Counted from the first letter of the stretch, positions 49,375 to 58,597 are shown. The stretch is 64,000 nt of DNA from Isoperla grammatica (GCA_945910005.1 OX246740.1:736917-800916), one strand, 5' to 3'. Program-made: numbers and translations. The notes: generated by a model not told the origin, from the sequence alone.

Positions 49375-49605
49375 TACCATTTTAAAAATGTAGGACCCTT
49401 TGTTATTCTCACCACGGTCCCCTAAATCTTCAAGAACAACAATACACCACAATTAAAAATACGCTTTCAAATGTTACATAGGAAGCTAACCATTAACCTT
49501 TATTTTACATTTTTAATTGTTATGCATTGTTGTTATTTAAGTTTTAGAGGACCGTGGTAAGAATCATATACAAAGGTTTCTAGATAGTTTAAGAAAAGGG
49601 TTTAT
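49375..49605. mobile_element. MITE family 3 copy
   Basis: Inverted arms: ATGTAGGACCCTTTGTTATT with ACCACGGTCCCCTAAATC at the left, GAGGACCGTGGTAAGAATC and TTTCTAGATAGTTT at the right. Confidence 0.75.
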
Positions 49606-51399
49606 CGTCAAAGAAGTTAGAAAAAAATAACAAATAACAAAAACCGGAAATCTTTTCGTAATTACTTTGGAAAAAGGCTTCTTACACAAACCAGAAGCTG
49701 TTGACTATATTGGGGTAAGCGAGACAGCCCATCTAAAGTGTGATACGTCATAGGGGCCCACATGTCAATATCCCCACCCCCCTCCAGGGTTTTAATGAAA
49801 CAACATAATGCTTTTAGGCTCTCGTCGCTCCAGAGAGCTCGAGAGGAAACAACCTCCTCTAAATCTACATGGCAGTGATAGGGAATACTCGAAGCCAGTA
49901 GGCCGTGAACTGGCTACTTCCTGCTGCCTGCCTAGCGACATAGGATTGCTCTCGGCTCACATTAAGTGGTAGTAATTAATTGTGCAGTGTTCCCGTGGGA
50001 CCGAGTTGCCCTGGGTTACCAAGAGAGAAAGCTGCTGTTTTGCCCCCTCCCCCCCCCCCCCCACAATCACTGCAGCTGTAGTACTACGCTACTTCTTCAG
50101 ACTTACATTTATTAGAGAGCCAACTTCAAATTGTGGGTTTGCGTTTGCCTGTTACTCCGTGTGACAGCATGACTCTTGCGTTGTGTTGAGGCTTAAAGTC
50201 GATCCAATGAAACTTCACTTATAATGATATTTGGCTGAAATTCACAACATACATTGTCGTAGGTGTTCTGTTCAATAACCTAAAAAACAAAATGGGGGTC
50301 ACCGGTCTACTTTCTTTAGTTAATTCGACTTAAAGATTACGCAAATCCCCCATCTTCCATATTGTAAGATTGGAAAAACCTACACTTGTTAACGAAAAAC
50401 CAACATGAAATTAAACATGGATATATCATGTATCACATTGTAGATAATTAAACACTGATTAAAACAAGGCTTTAAAAAGTAGATGTAACCGAACTCGTTT
50501 TGGAGATATTCGTGACTAAACAGACGAAATAACATTGTGAAACGGGCGCGGCGCGAGCTGGACCACGGCAACACTGCGTGACGTCACGGTGGGGCCGACC
50601 AATGAAAGTGTAGGGATTATTACCCTGTATTGGATACCTAGAAAACCCAACCACACCGGGCGCGAGGCTATAATGAGGTTTGCCCTTCGACGGAAATCAA
50701 CCTTTACGAATTTATGAAACAAATCTCCAGGAATCCGTTGATGTTCGTGAAAGAAGCGTGCATGGATGGGGCATGGATATAATGGATTCGAGGTCGGTAC
50801 GGGATAGACAAGTTTACATGCACTTCATTATTAATAAAAGATCCATTCCAATATATGATGTCGTTTTCTTTGTTTTGCGTTCCGTTCCGGTTTATAGAGC
50901 ACTCAAAATAGACTAGATGCATTCTGGTGGCAAGAAAATAAACTTCTATTAGGAGTGGTTTAGCTGTCAATTTTCATTGTTGTTTTATTGTTATTATTCA
51001 TCAATGGCGCTGAAAGGAGGTTGCTTAGCAGCGCTATCTATGTTAGTTTTGAGTCCTCTTAACTAACGGCCATCTCTACTATGGGGACTTGTAATATGTT
51101 GGTTAAAAATAAAATAAATTAAAATATCAATCCTAAAAGTATGCTTCAAAACACAATTATTCAATTTAACGTCCAATGCTCAATCTGTGTCCTGTAATCG
51201 ATAATCGATATTGATAATAATACATTCTGCGGGAACTAGATAGACACGACGTTAGGGGTGTAAGGGGAGGGGGGGGGGGGAGGTACGTATGAAGCGAGCG
51301 CAATAAGGACTTGAGCAATCCGAGTGCCTAACAGTGTTCTCGCTAAAAGGCTTCTATTGTACAGCTTACTCGTTGTTCTGGGGTACGTGAAGTTGGCCC
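49606..51399. other. No gene seen
   Basis: Poly-C at about 50048-50061 and poly-G near 51268. A GTGACGTCACGGTGG motif lies at about 50578. Several 60-90-codon frames overlap on both strands without a domain. Confidence 0.4.
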
Positions 51400-53971
51400 C
51401 CCCCACCCACAAATTTGACATGTGATATACCTCAATCGTTTGTGCATCGTTTGTGCACGTTTGTGCACGCATCTATTTTGTTTGTGCACGAACGAAAAAC
51501 CCGATGGAGAAGAATTATTTTGGGGGGGCTAACTTCATGTGAAGTTAGCCCCCCCCACACAAAATTCAGAAGTTTCCTACACGAAGGTCGTTTGTGCATC
51601 GTTTGTGCACGTTTGTGCACGCATGTAATGCGTTACTTCACTAACGGTTTTCCTAAAATAACAAAAAAATGCGGGGGGGGCTAACTTCACGTGAAGCCAG
51701 CCCCCCCCCAAACAAATTCTTATGTTTCCCACACGTAGATCGTTTGTGCATCGTTTGTGCACGTTTGTGCACGCATGTACTCCGTTAGTGCAATAACGGT
51801 TTGGCTGTAATACAAAAAATTGCGGGGGGGCTAACTTCACGTGAAGTCAGCCCCCCCCAAACAAACTTCTCATGTTTTCTACACGTAGGTCGTTTGTGCA
51901 TCGTTTGTGCACGTTTGTGCACGCATGTACTCCGTTAGTTCACTAACAGTTTACCTCAAATAACAAAAAATTGCGGGGGGGCTAACTTCACGTGAAGTCA
52001 GCCCCCCCCAAGCATAATTCTCATGTTTCCCACACGTAGGTCAATTGTGCATCGTTTGTGCACGTTTGTGCACGCATCTATTTTGTTTGTGCACGAACGA
52101 AAAACCCGATGGAGAAGAATTATTTTGGGGGGGCTAACTTCATGTGAAGTTAGCCCCCCCACACAAAATTCAGAAGTTTCCTACACGAAGGTCGTTTGTG
52201 CATCGTTTGTGCACGCTTGTGCACGCATGTAATGCGTTACTTCACTAATGGTTTTCCTAAAATAACAAAAAATTGCGGGGGGGGCTAACTTCACGTGAAG
52301 TCAGCCCCCCCCAAGCATAATTCACATGTTTCCCACACTTCTTATGTTTCCCACACGTAGATCGTTTGTGCATCGTTTGTGCACGTTTGTGCACGCATGT
52401 ACTCCGTTAGTTCACTAACAGTTTACCTCAAATAACAAAAAAATGCGGGGGGGGCTAACTTCACGTGAAGTCAGCCCCCCCCAAAACAAATTAAAATGTT
52501 TCCCACACGTAGATCGTTTGTGCATCGTTTGTGCACGTTTGTGCACGTATGTACTCCGTTAGTGCAATAACGGTTTGGCTGTAATACAAAAAATTGCGGG
52601 GGGAGGCTAATTTCACGTGAAGTCAGCCCCCCCCCAAACAAACTTCTCATGTTTTCTACACGTAGGTCGTTTGTGCATCGTTTGTGCACGCATCTATTTT
52701 GTTTGTGCACAAACGAAAACCCGATGGAGAAGAATTAATTTGGGGGGTCTAACTTCAAGTAAAGTTAGCCCCCCCCACACAAAATTCAGAAGTTTCCTAC
52801 ACGTAGGTCGTTTGTGCATCGTTTGTGCACGCATTTACTCCGTTAGTTCACTTCTTACTTCACGTGAAGTCAGCCCCCCCTCCAAGCCAAATTCTCATGT
52901 TTCGTACACGAAGGTCGTTTGTGCATCGTTTGTGCACGTTTGTGCACGCATGTACTCCGCTATTTTATTTTATTTTATTTTATTGTAATTAAGGCCAGTG
53001 TAGGGCACAATGCCCTTTTTAGCCTGATGAGTGATGATTGATGAATGATAATGAGGAAGGGAGGAGGGGAAGCCTGGTACCGGCACGTAGCCTACTCCTG
53101 TCGAAAAGTACCAAGGGGACCATCGGCTTTACGTCCCATCCGAAAGGACGGTGTTACTTTTGACCAGTCATATAGGTTCCTCCACTAACCTGGACTGCCG
53201 AGCAGTTGACGAGAAGAACGAAGCTGTTACACAAGCCTTCGAACCCTCCAATCTGCTCTAACCAACGGTAACTAGTGTTTCAGAGGTGAGTGGTCACCCA
53301 TTCACCTCCTGACCTAGCCCGAAGTTGCTTAACTTCGGTGTTCGTATTGGAACCGTTAGTGCAATAACGGTTTGGCTACAATAACATAAAATTGCGGGGG
53401 GGGCAAACTTCACGTGAAGTGAGCCCCCCCCCCCCCCAACCAAAATCTCATGTTTCCTACCTGTAGGTCGTTTGTGCATCGTTTGTGCACGTTTGTGCAC
53501 GCATCTATTTTGTTTGTGCACAAACGAAAACCCGATGGAGAAGAATTAATTTGGGGGGGCTTACTTCAAGTGAAGTTAGCCCCCCCCCACACAAAATTCA
53601 GAAGTTTCCTACACGTAGGTCGTTTGTGCATCGTTCGTGCACGTTTGTGCACGCATTTACTCCGTTAGTTCACTTCTTACTTCACGTGAAGTCAGCCCCC
53701 CCCCCAAGCCAAATTCTCATGTTTCGTACACAAAGGTCGTTTGTGCATCGTTTGTGCACGTTTGTGCACGCATGTACTCCGTTAGTGCAATAACGGTTTG
53801 GCTACAATAACAAAAAATTGCGGGGGGAGCTAACTTCACGTGAAGTCAGCCCCCCCCTAAACCAACATCTCATGTTACCTCCTGTAGGTCGTTTGTGCAT
53901 CGTTTGTGTACTTTTGTGCATGCATGTACTCCGTTAGTGCAATAACGGTTTGGCTACAATAACAATAAATT
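51400..53971. repeat. Palindrome-containing satellite array, ~150-bp unit
   Basis: Each unit contains a G-tract, a self-complementary CTAACTTCACGTGAAGTTAG core, a C-tract, then TCGTTTGTGCATCGTTTGTG and CACGTTTGTGCACGCAT. Successive G-tracts start near 51670, 51822, 51973 and 52123, a spacing of about 150 bp. Two unit types alternate irregularly: one continues CTATTTTGTTTGTGCACGAA, the other GTACTCCGTTAGTGCAATAA. A SINE C is inserted at 52962-53276, and the array is cut by the assembly gap. Frames through it (for example 53485-53793) are not genes. Confidence 0.92.
52962..53276 (-). mobile_element. SINE family C, longest copy
   Basis: Minus-strand copy inserted in the satellite. The (TTTTA)n at 52965-52983 is the complement of its A-rich tail. 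It contains GGGACGTAAAGCCGATGG on the minus strand and a 5' tRNA-like GGTTCGAAGGCT-type motif near 53236-53250. More of the 5' part is retained than in the copy at 48157. Confidence 0.78.
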
Positions 53972-54171
53972 NNNNNNNNNNNNNNNNNNNNNNNNNNNNN
54001 NNNNNNNNNNNNNNNNNNNNNNNNNNNNNNNNNNNNNNNNNNNNNNNNNNNNNNNNNNNNNNNNNNNNNNNNNNNNNNNNNNNNNNNNNNNNNNNNNNNN
54101 NNNNNNNNNNNNNNNNNNNNNNNNNNNNNNNNNNNNNNNNNNNNNNNNNNNNNNNNNNNNNNNNNNNNNNN
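53972..54171. other. Assembly gap (200 N)
   Basis: A run of exactly 200 N, probably a placeholder of arbitrary length. It hides the junction between the satellite array and the Polinton-like element, including any left terminus and upstream genes. Confidence 0.98.
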
Positions 54172-54172
54172 G

Positions 54173-54436
54173 GCTTTCATTTCTAAAAAACACTTATTTT
54201 TACTCTCTGATGAGGAACTAAGTTTTCTTCCAAAATGTTTTTTAATAAAGTATGCAGAAGATGCTATAAAACATGTCTGGCATAGATTACCCCCTCATTT
54301 GACAGAAGACAAGGAAATGCAAGCTTTTAATGCATGTCCTGGCCATGAAGGGCCTAACAATCGTACACAATACGATGGCTTCCCTCCCCGCAGAAACCAG
54401 TGTCGATTGTGTATAAAACAAGCCGCAACAAAGTAA
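54173..54436 (+). CDS. Unidentified protein, C-terminal 87 residues (5' end in gap)
   Basis: The frame is open from the first complete codon after the gap to the TAA at 54434-54436, so the N-terminus is lost. The visible part begins with a hydrophobic, Lys-rich stretch (AFISKKHLFLLSDEE), then an HVWHRLP segment, and ends with a Cys/His cluster: C-P-G-H, about 20 residues later C-R-L-C. This C-x2-H...C-x2-C spacing could bind zinc. It lacks any feature of family B polymerase. Its stop is 18 bases before the ATPase ATG, in the same tight spacing as the rest of the element, so it belongs to the cluster. A TATAAAA sequence inside its last codons may serve the next gene. Function is unknown. Confidence 0.65.
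   Translation, partial: AFISKKHLFLLSDEELSFLPKCFLIKYAEDAIKHVWHRLPPHLTEDKEMQAFNACPGHEGPNNRTQYDGFPPRRNQCRLCIKQAATK
54412..54418 (+). promoter_or_regulatory. Possible TATA box before the ATPase gene
   Basis: TATAAAA lies 37 bases before the ATG at 54455, inside the 3' end of the preceding ORF. Position and sequence suit a pol II core promoter with a very short leader. Sequence match only. Confidence 0.3.
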
Positions 54437-54454
54437 ATCAGGTCAGTCTTGGTA

Positions 54455-55105
54455 ATGACATCGGTCGTGTTTGTTCATCCTTTCACGCTCACACTCAGTG
54501 GACCCTCGTTCTGTGGTAAAACAACATTTGCAGTTCGACTCATTCAAAATCTCAACTCACTCTGTAGTGTTGGACATTTTAAAAACATTGAATGGTGTCT
54601 AGGTGAATCAAGTGCCGCTCCAGTCGCATTGAAACATCTCGTTACTTTTCACAAAGGTATTCCCGAATTTAAAAACGAAAAACAAGAGCCAAAATTAATT
54701 GTTCTAGATGATTTAATGAACGACGTGTACGGGCGTAAATTAAGTGATTTGTTTTCCAAATTTTCTCATCATAGAAACATCTCTGTGATTCTCATTACAC
54801 AAAACTTATTTCACCAGGGTTCATGTTCCCGTGATATTTCATTAAATACAAAGTATATGGTTATTTTCAAAAATCCTCGCGATAAAACGCAAGTAACTTA
54901 TTTGGCACGTCAAATTTACCCTGAAAATTGGAAAAGCCTTCATAAAGCGTATCTAAACGCAACAATTTTGCCCCACGGTTACTTGTTAATAGATTTGTGT
55001 CAAGCGACAAACGATTTATTACGATTCAGAACAAACATATTCGACAGTCCAAGTATAGTTTATGCAAACGTAAGTCCCGAGGATGAAAAAGTTAAAGTCG
55101 CATAA
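54455..55105 (+). CDS. Virion DNA-packaging ATPase (FtsK/HerA superfamily)
   Basis: 216 residues from the first in-frame ATG (a TTG two codons upstream is not a credible eukaryotic start). The P-loop GPSFCGKT is at residues 16-23, the Walker B strand KLIVLDD at 80-86, and ITQN with the sensor-type glutamine at about 114-117. These motifs in a ~200-residue protein are the signature of the A32-like/HerA-FtsK genome-packaging ATPases of Polintons, adintoviruses and related double-jelly-roll viruses. It would power translocation of element DNA into a preformed capsid, working with the capsid proteins encoded downstream. Its last 23 bases overlap the next gene in another frame. No internal stops or missing motifs are seen, so it appears intact. 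Confidence 0.9.
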   Translation: MTSVVFVHPFTLTLSGPSFCGKTTFAVRLIQNLNSLCSVGHFKNIEWCLGESSAAPVALKHLVTFHKGIPEFKNEKQEPKLIVLDDLMNDVYGRKLSDLFSKFSHHRNISVILITQNLFHQGSCSRDISLNTKYMVIFKNPRDKTQVTYLARQIYPENWKSLHKAYLNATILPHGYLLIDLCQATNDLLRFRTNIFDSPSIVYANVSPEDEKVKVA

Positions 55106-55409
55106 ACACTTTCTTCATATTTTGAAAGACGCTAATCCGAAAGTCAGAAAAGCTATACTTCAGTCAGCAGACGACGATTTAATCAAGGCTCTACTCGAGT
55201 GTGTTATAAATACTCTGAACGGAAATCATAAAATATCAGATAACGTGAAGCGCCGACTTTGCAAGTACAAAAGTTGTTTTCGTCAGCTAGCACATCCTAA
55301 ACTTTCACTTAAAAAGAAACGCCAAATTCTAGTTCAAAAGGGTGGATTTCTAATTCCTCTGTTGGGTAGTATTTTATCAGGTGTGATTGGTAGTTTGCTA
55401 AATAAATGA
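55083..55409 (+). CDS. Small core protein, adenovirus protein X-like
   Basis: 108 residues, very basic through the middle (Lys/Arg-rich at about 59-85), ending with GGFLIPLLGSILSGVIGSLL (residues 87-106), a Gly/Leu/Ile-rich hydrophobic segment. A basic body with a C-terminal GGFL-P-L...G hydrophobic tail resembles core protein X/mu precursors of adenoviruses and the corresponding small ORFs of adintoviruses and Polintons. By that analogy it would condense element DNA and may touch membranes. ATG at 55083 overlaps the ATPase end by 23 bases; its TGA overlaps the next ATG by 4 bases (ATGA), so translation from shared transcripts by leaky scanning or separate mRNAs must occur. The assignment rests on composition, tail motif and gene order. 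Confidence 0.62.
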   Translation: MKKLKSHKHFLHILKDANPKVRKAILQSADDDLIKALLECVINTLNGNHKISDNVKRRLCKYKSCFRQLAHPKLSLKKKRQILVQKGGFLIPLLGSILSGVIGSLLNK

Positions 55410-56128
55410 CGGAATTAAGAAAAATGTTTCTCATATCGCCCGAGTTATTGGATAGACTTGAAAATAAAACATCAAGGACTGAACAGCAATTGGCTAGCAG
55501 AATGCGTCATGCTTTATCTAAGAAAAAATTAAATTCTGATACATTAGCGCAATTTAGACGTTATCAAAGCCCCTATTTAAAGGCTTTACAAAAGAAAAGA
55601 GAGCCAATTCCTATTCATGTCTTAGAGGCTAAACAACCACAACACCGTCCAATTTTCAAAACAACAAGGCGTAGAAAACTTAAACGTCCGTATAGAGAGG
55701 AACCTATAATCTTATCTGATCAGGAGTCCATTGATCAATTTACTAGACGTGAATTAGGGGAAATTGCAGGTTCATACATGTCACCCTATGTTAACAAACG
55801 TCACACTATAGATAACGTTTTTGGAATACGTAAAGACGCAGATAGTTTTAAAATAGGTAACGAACCTGTGACTGTAGAGGATAATAATATTATTATTGGT
55901 AATAAAACTTACGAAGGCACTACGGGATTGTGGGAGCTGCTAACTAAGAAGCGTGTAGATTACAGTAAATTGAAACAATCAGATTTGGATAGTTATAAAC
56001 AAATACTAGAACAGAGTAAAGCGCACTTGGACAAGTGGGGTCGTGTCAAATCGAGTAAGGGCGAAAAGTACAGGCGGGTTGTAGGCAAATTATTTCCTGC
56101 AAAGAACAGATGGACACCAGTCAACTAG
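55406..56128 (+). CDS. Conserved Polinton-associated protein of unknown function, 240 aa
   Basis: ATG at 55406 overlaps the previous stop by 4 bases; the end overlaps the integrase start by 19. The N-terminal third is helical and charged (residues 1-75), followed by a strongly basic stretch, TTRRRKLKRPYRE, at about 85-97. The C-terminal half contains FGIRKDADSFKIGN, then IIIGNKTYEGTTGLWELL, and a final GEKYRRVVGKLFP. From general knowledge, proteins with this GT-GLWEL block and a terminal K-Y-R motif accompany chromodomain integrases in many animal Polinton-like elements. No catalytic motif is recognisable. The basic segment suggests nucleic-acid contact or a nuclear signal. It could be a structural, core or regulatory protein. 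The frame is intact. Confidence 0.75.
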   Translation: MTELRKMFLISPELLDRLENKTSRTEQQLASRMRHALSKKKLNSDTLAQFRRYQSPYLKALQKKREPIPIHVLEAKQPQHRPIFKTTRRRKLKRPYREEPIILSDQESIDQFTRRELGEIAGSYMSPYVNKRHTIDNVFGIRKDADSFKIGNEPVTVEDNNIIIGNKTYEGTTGLWELLTKKRVDYSKLKQSDLDSYKQILEQSKAHLDKWGRVKSSKGEKYRRVVGKLFPAKNRWTPVN

Positions 56129-57165
56129 AAAATTATTTCTATAGCTTACGACTACCGACCGGCTATTCGTCTGTAGATAAGCTGAAACATGCTAGTGGTT
56201 TATCGAAACCGGACGTTGATAAATGGTTAGAAGCTCAGGAAACATACACTCTGCACAAACCAATTAGAAAACATTTCCCTCGAAATCCATACACAGTAAA
56301 CAATATTGATGATGTATGGGAGATGGACTTGGTTGATGTCGCCTCTCTTGCTAAATACAATGATGGATATAAATATCTTTTGAATATCATAGACGTGTTT
56401 TCAAAATTTGCTTGGAGTGAACAGCTAAAAGATAAGACAGGGAAGAGTATAGTTACAGCTCTTGAACGTGTATTGAAACAGAGTAAACGAGTCCCTATAA
56501 CTTTGCAATCTGATAAGGGTAAAGAGTTTATTAATCATCAGGTACAGGCCCTTCTAAAGAAACGGGGCATACACTTTCAAACAACACAGGACCCTACGGT
56601 GAAGGCTGCAGTGGTTGAACGTTATAATAAAACTCAAAAAACACGAATGTACAAATATTTCACTCATAAAAACACGTATCGCTATTTAGATGTTCTAGGA
56701 GATTTACTAAAAGGGTATAATGATTCGGTTCACTCAACCATTGGTATGGCTCCGTCTCAGGTGACACCTAGTGATATCAAAACCATATGGCATAGAATGA
56801 ATCAAAAGCATATTAAGAGGGGCATTGTTAAATTTCATGTAGGTGATTTCGTGCGTATAGCAAAGCAAAAACGTACGTTTGCTAAAGGTTATGAGGAAAA
56901 TTTTACAACAGAAATATTTAAAATTGTAAAAGTTATTCCTAGATTGCCGCAACCCGTGTACGAACTCGTTGATTTAAACAATGAACCCATCAAGGGAAAA
57001 TTTTACAACTACGAACTTGTACGTGTACAGCCGGGTGAATTCAAAATCGACAAAATTTTAAAGTCTCGACGTAAACGGGGGTTACTTGAACACTTTGTCA
57101 AATGGAAAGGCTATGATGACAATTTCAACTCTTGGGTTAAAGCTTCTGCCATTGAAAGAATCTAA
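56110..57165 (+). CDS. Retrovirus-like (rve) integrase with C-terminal chromodomain
   Basis: 351 residues, full length. A short N-terminal helical region (1-60) precedes an RNase H-fold catalytic core with the DDE triad at D73 (WEMDLVDV), D135 (LQSDKGKEF) and E170 (AAVVERYNKT), 34 residues between the last two. A small beta-rich segment follows (about 230-300), then a chromodomain in the last ~40 residues (DKILKSRRKRG...FVKWKGYDDNFNSWV) with the expected aromatic residues. It matches the transposon-derived F54H12.3-type integrases of animal Polintons. It would join element termini to host DNA, with the chromodomain probably biasing target choice toward particular chromatin. The start ATG lies inside the previous gene's 3' end. 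Every catalytic residue is present, so the enzyme may be functional. Confidence 0.95.
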   Translation: MDTSQLENYFYSLRLPTGYSSVDKLKHASGLSKPDVDKWLEAQETYTLHKPIRKHFPRNPYTVNNIDDVWEMDLVDVASLAKYNDGYKYLLNIIDVFSKFAWSEQLKDKTGKSIVTALERVLKQSKRVPITLQSDKGKEFINHQVQALLKKRGIHFQTTQDPTVKAAVVERYNKTQKTRMYKYFTHKNTYRYLDVLGDLLKGYNDSVHSTIGMAPSQVTPSDIKTIWHRMNQKHIKRGIVKFHVGDFVRIAKQKRTFAKGYEENFTTEIFKIVKVIPRLPQPVYELVDLNNEPIKGKFYNYELVRVQPGEFKIDKILKSRRKRGLLEHFVKWKGYDDNFNSWVKASAIERI

Positions 57166-57189
57166 TACAGTTATTATTTTCAACAGAAC

Positions 57190-57498
57190 ATGGAAGATAT
57201 CACTGAATCCTTCAACAATGTTGGTGCCTCATCATCAACGTACAAAAAAATTAGTGAACTAGAGATTAACAAAAAATACCTAGTCAAAAAGGTTGAGAGG
57301 GTGAGCACCAAGTATGGAAACACCATAAAGATGACCCTAGAGGAAGATGACAATCTTATTTTCGTATATCTACCAAATAAATATGAAGAAATCTTTTCCG
57401 ACATATGGCTCGAGTCGGTTAATGCACAAAAGGAAGACATTTTTTTAGTTTTTGAGGGTTATCACCCAAATAAAGCATATATTCTTCGTCTTGTGTAA
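57190..57498 (+). CDS. Small protein, possible OB-fold ssDNA-binding
   Basis: 102 residues from the ATG at 57190, 24 bases after the integrase stop. After a disordered Ser/Asn-rich start, the sequence alternates short beta-strand-like segments: YKKISELEINKKYLVKK, then ERVSTKYGNTIKMTLEE, then LIFVYLPNKYEEIF, and a final IFLVFEGY/AYILRLV. The TKYG-x2-I pattern followed by F-V-x-LP is seen in a small family commonly found beside Polinton integrases; the strand pattern is compatible with a single OB fold, like an SSB. That would fit a role in element replication. There are no diagnostic residues, so the fold is inferred. The stop is followed at once by a polyadenylation-signal hairpin. Confidence 0.5.
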   Translation: MEDITESFNNVGASSSTYKKISELEINKKYLVKKVERVSTKYGNTIKMTLEEDDNLIFVYLPNKYEEIFSDIWLESVNAQKEDIFLVFEGYHPNKAYILRLV

Positions 57499-57500
57499 AT

Positions 57501-57527
57501 GTAACATGATTCAAATAAAAATGTTAC
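57501..57527 (+). terminator. Polyadenylation signal in a hairpin
   Basis: A perfect 7-bp stem (GTAACAT at 57501-57507, ATGTTAC at 57521-57527) presents AATAAA (57514-57519) in its 13-base loop, starting 3 bases after the OB-fold-like gene's stop. It probably ends the left transcription unit. Confidence 0.5.
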
Positions 57528-57554
57528 TCTGAATTTGTGTTGATTTTTAGAACC

Positions 57555-57560
57555 TATAAA
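57555..57560 (+). promoter_or_regulatory. Possible TATA box for the capsid gene cluster
   Basis: TATAAA lies 56 bases before the minor capsid ATG, within the only sizeable spacer of the cluster (57499-57615) and just after the polyadenylation signal. It is a plausible core promoter for the structural genes. Confidence 0.4.
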
Positions 57561-57615
57561 ACTCCTTTACATAAAGATAATCCTTCATTTAATTAGTATA
57601 CTCGGCTCTGTTAAG

Positions 57616-58545
57616 ATGGAGGGAAATAATTTTTATGTTACTCTACCCTCGGACAGTTCAAAGAGTTTTTTCGAAAACAATACTTTGGCTAGTTTCTCTA
57701 CAAAATTAGCAAAGCCCCTCTCTTTAAATAGCAATTGGACAGTGGGTTTAGCAGCACTCTCCTATCCGTATGGTTTTGATACACTTGAAACAGAGGTGAA
57801 AACTGACGAGAACAATCAATTGACAGCCAATGTCGTTGTGACTAGAGTTGGGCGTGTCGTCTTTCCTGCTCGCGATTACACTTCTTTTGAAGACTTGTAT
57901 TCGACTATTCGAAATTCTGTTTCAGACGCGGGTAAACAAGAGATTTTATTAAATGAATTCAATTATTATATTATGCGGGATCATATTGATATTGAGAAAC
58001 TGAAAAAGAATAAATCTGTGTGGTCTCCAGATAGTTCGCCTATCGCTTCAGACGTACGAAATACAATAGCTATTGTAAGGAAGGGTAAAAACGCCATTGA
58101 TCTTAAAGTGAAATTCCCTTGCAAAATTTTCTACGGGCTTGATGATTTAATTACTACTATTCGTAACAGAATACCTACTGTTGAAGCTCTAGCAGCTGCA
58201 AACGAGCAAATACGAAAATTAGTTGTCGCAGACATTCACTCTGCAAACTTGCAACCTAGTCGGCGACTCTTACCAAACGGTCTAGGAGAGACTGAACCTG
58301 TGTTTGTTTACACGGATATTATCAGTCCTCAGTTGGTAGGAGATAGTCTTGTGAGAAACTTGCGAGTTATTCAGTTTCCTTCTCCACTAGGGGAACATCA
58401 ATTTTTACCGATTTACTATTTTCCTGTTGAAAAAAGTCATATAGAGTCAATAACTATTAAACTCATGACAAAATTTGGAAATCTCGTGAAATTTGAATCC
58501 TCGCCTATACCTACTATTGCTATACTTCACTTTGTAAAGTCATAA
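57616..58545 (+). CDS. Minor capsid (penton-like) protein
   Basis: 309 residues, ATG at 57616. The N-terminus contains NNTLASFSTKLAKPLSLNSN followed by WTVGLAALSYP, a conserved opening of a family found next to the major capsid gene in animal Polinton/adintovirus elements. The remainder alternates beta-strand-like and polar segments, in keeping with a jelly-roll fold. By position (between integrase region and major capsid gene) and this motif I assign it as the minor capsid protein that would form the five-fold penton. There are no transmembrane segments. The frame is intact and the next gene starts 52 bases after its stop. The jelly-roll fold is inferred and was not modelled. Confidence 0.68.
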   Translation: MEGNNFYVTLPSDSSKSFFENNTLASFSTKLAKPLSLNSNWTVGLAALSYPYGFDTLETEVKTDENNQLTANVVVTRVGRVVFPARDYTSFEDLYSTIRNSVSDAGKQEILLNEFNYYIMRDHIDIEKLKKNKSVWSPDSSPIASDVRNTIAIVRKGKNAIDLKVKFPCKIFYGLDDLITTIRNRIPTVEALAAANEQIRKLVVADIHSANLQPSRRLLPNGLGETEPVFVYTDIISPQLVGDSLVRNLRVIQFPSPLGEHQFLPIYYFPVEKSHIESITIKLMTKFGNLVKFESSPIPTIAILHFVKS

Positions 58546-58597
58546 ATACAGGTGTTTTTCGTTTTTTGAATTACTTGGTTTAAGGCATTGCAGCAGT

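Noticed and set aside
51415..53793. Many 60-120-codon frames with repeated FVHRLCTFVH-type peptide
   Set aside because: Translations of the satellite unit; both strands and several frames are open.
51400..54171. Satellite palindrome as the Polinton's left terminal inverted repeat
   Set aside because: No matching sequence is seen to the right of the element (62.0-63.4 kb), and the array is tandem, so there is no support for it being a terminus.
53875..54193. Frames running through the N gap
   Set aside because: They consist of unknown bases; only 54173-54436 is supported by real sequence.
54449..54454. TTG start two codons before the ATPase ATG; likewise TTG at 60686 and GTG at 61361
   Set aside because: Non-ATG starts are not expected in a eukaryotic setting when an ATG follows directly in frame; I used 54455, 60710 and 61364.
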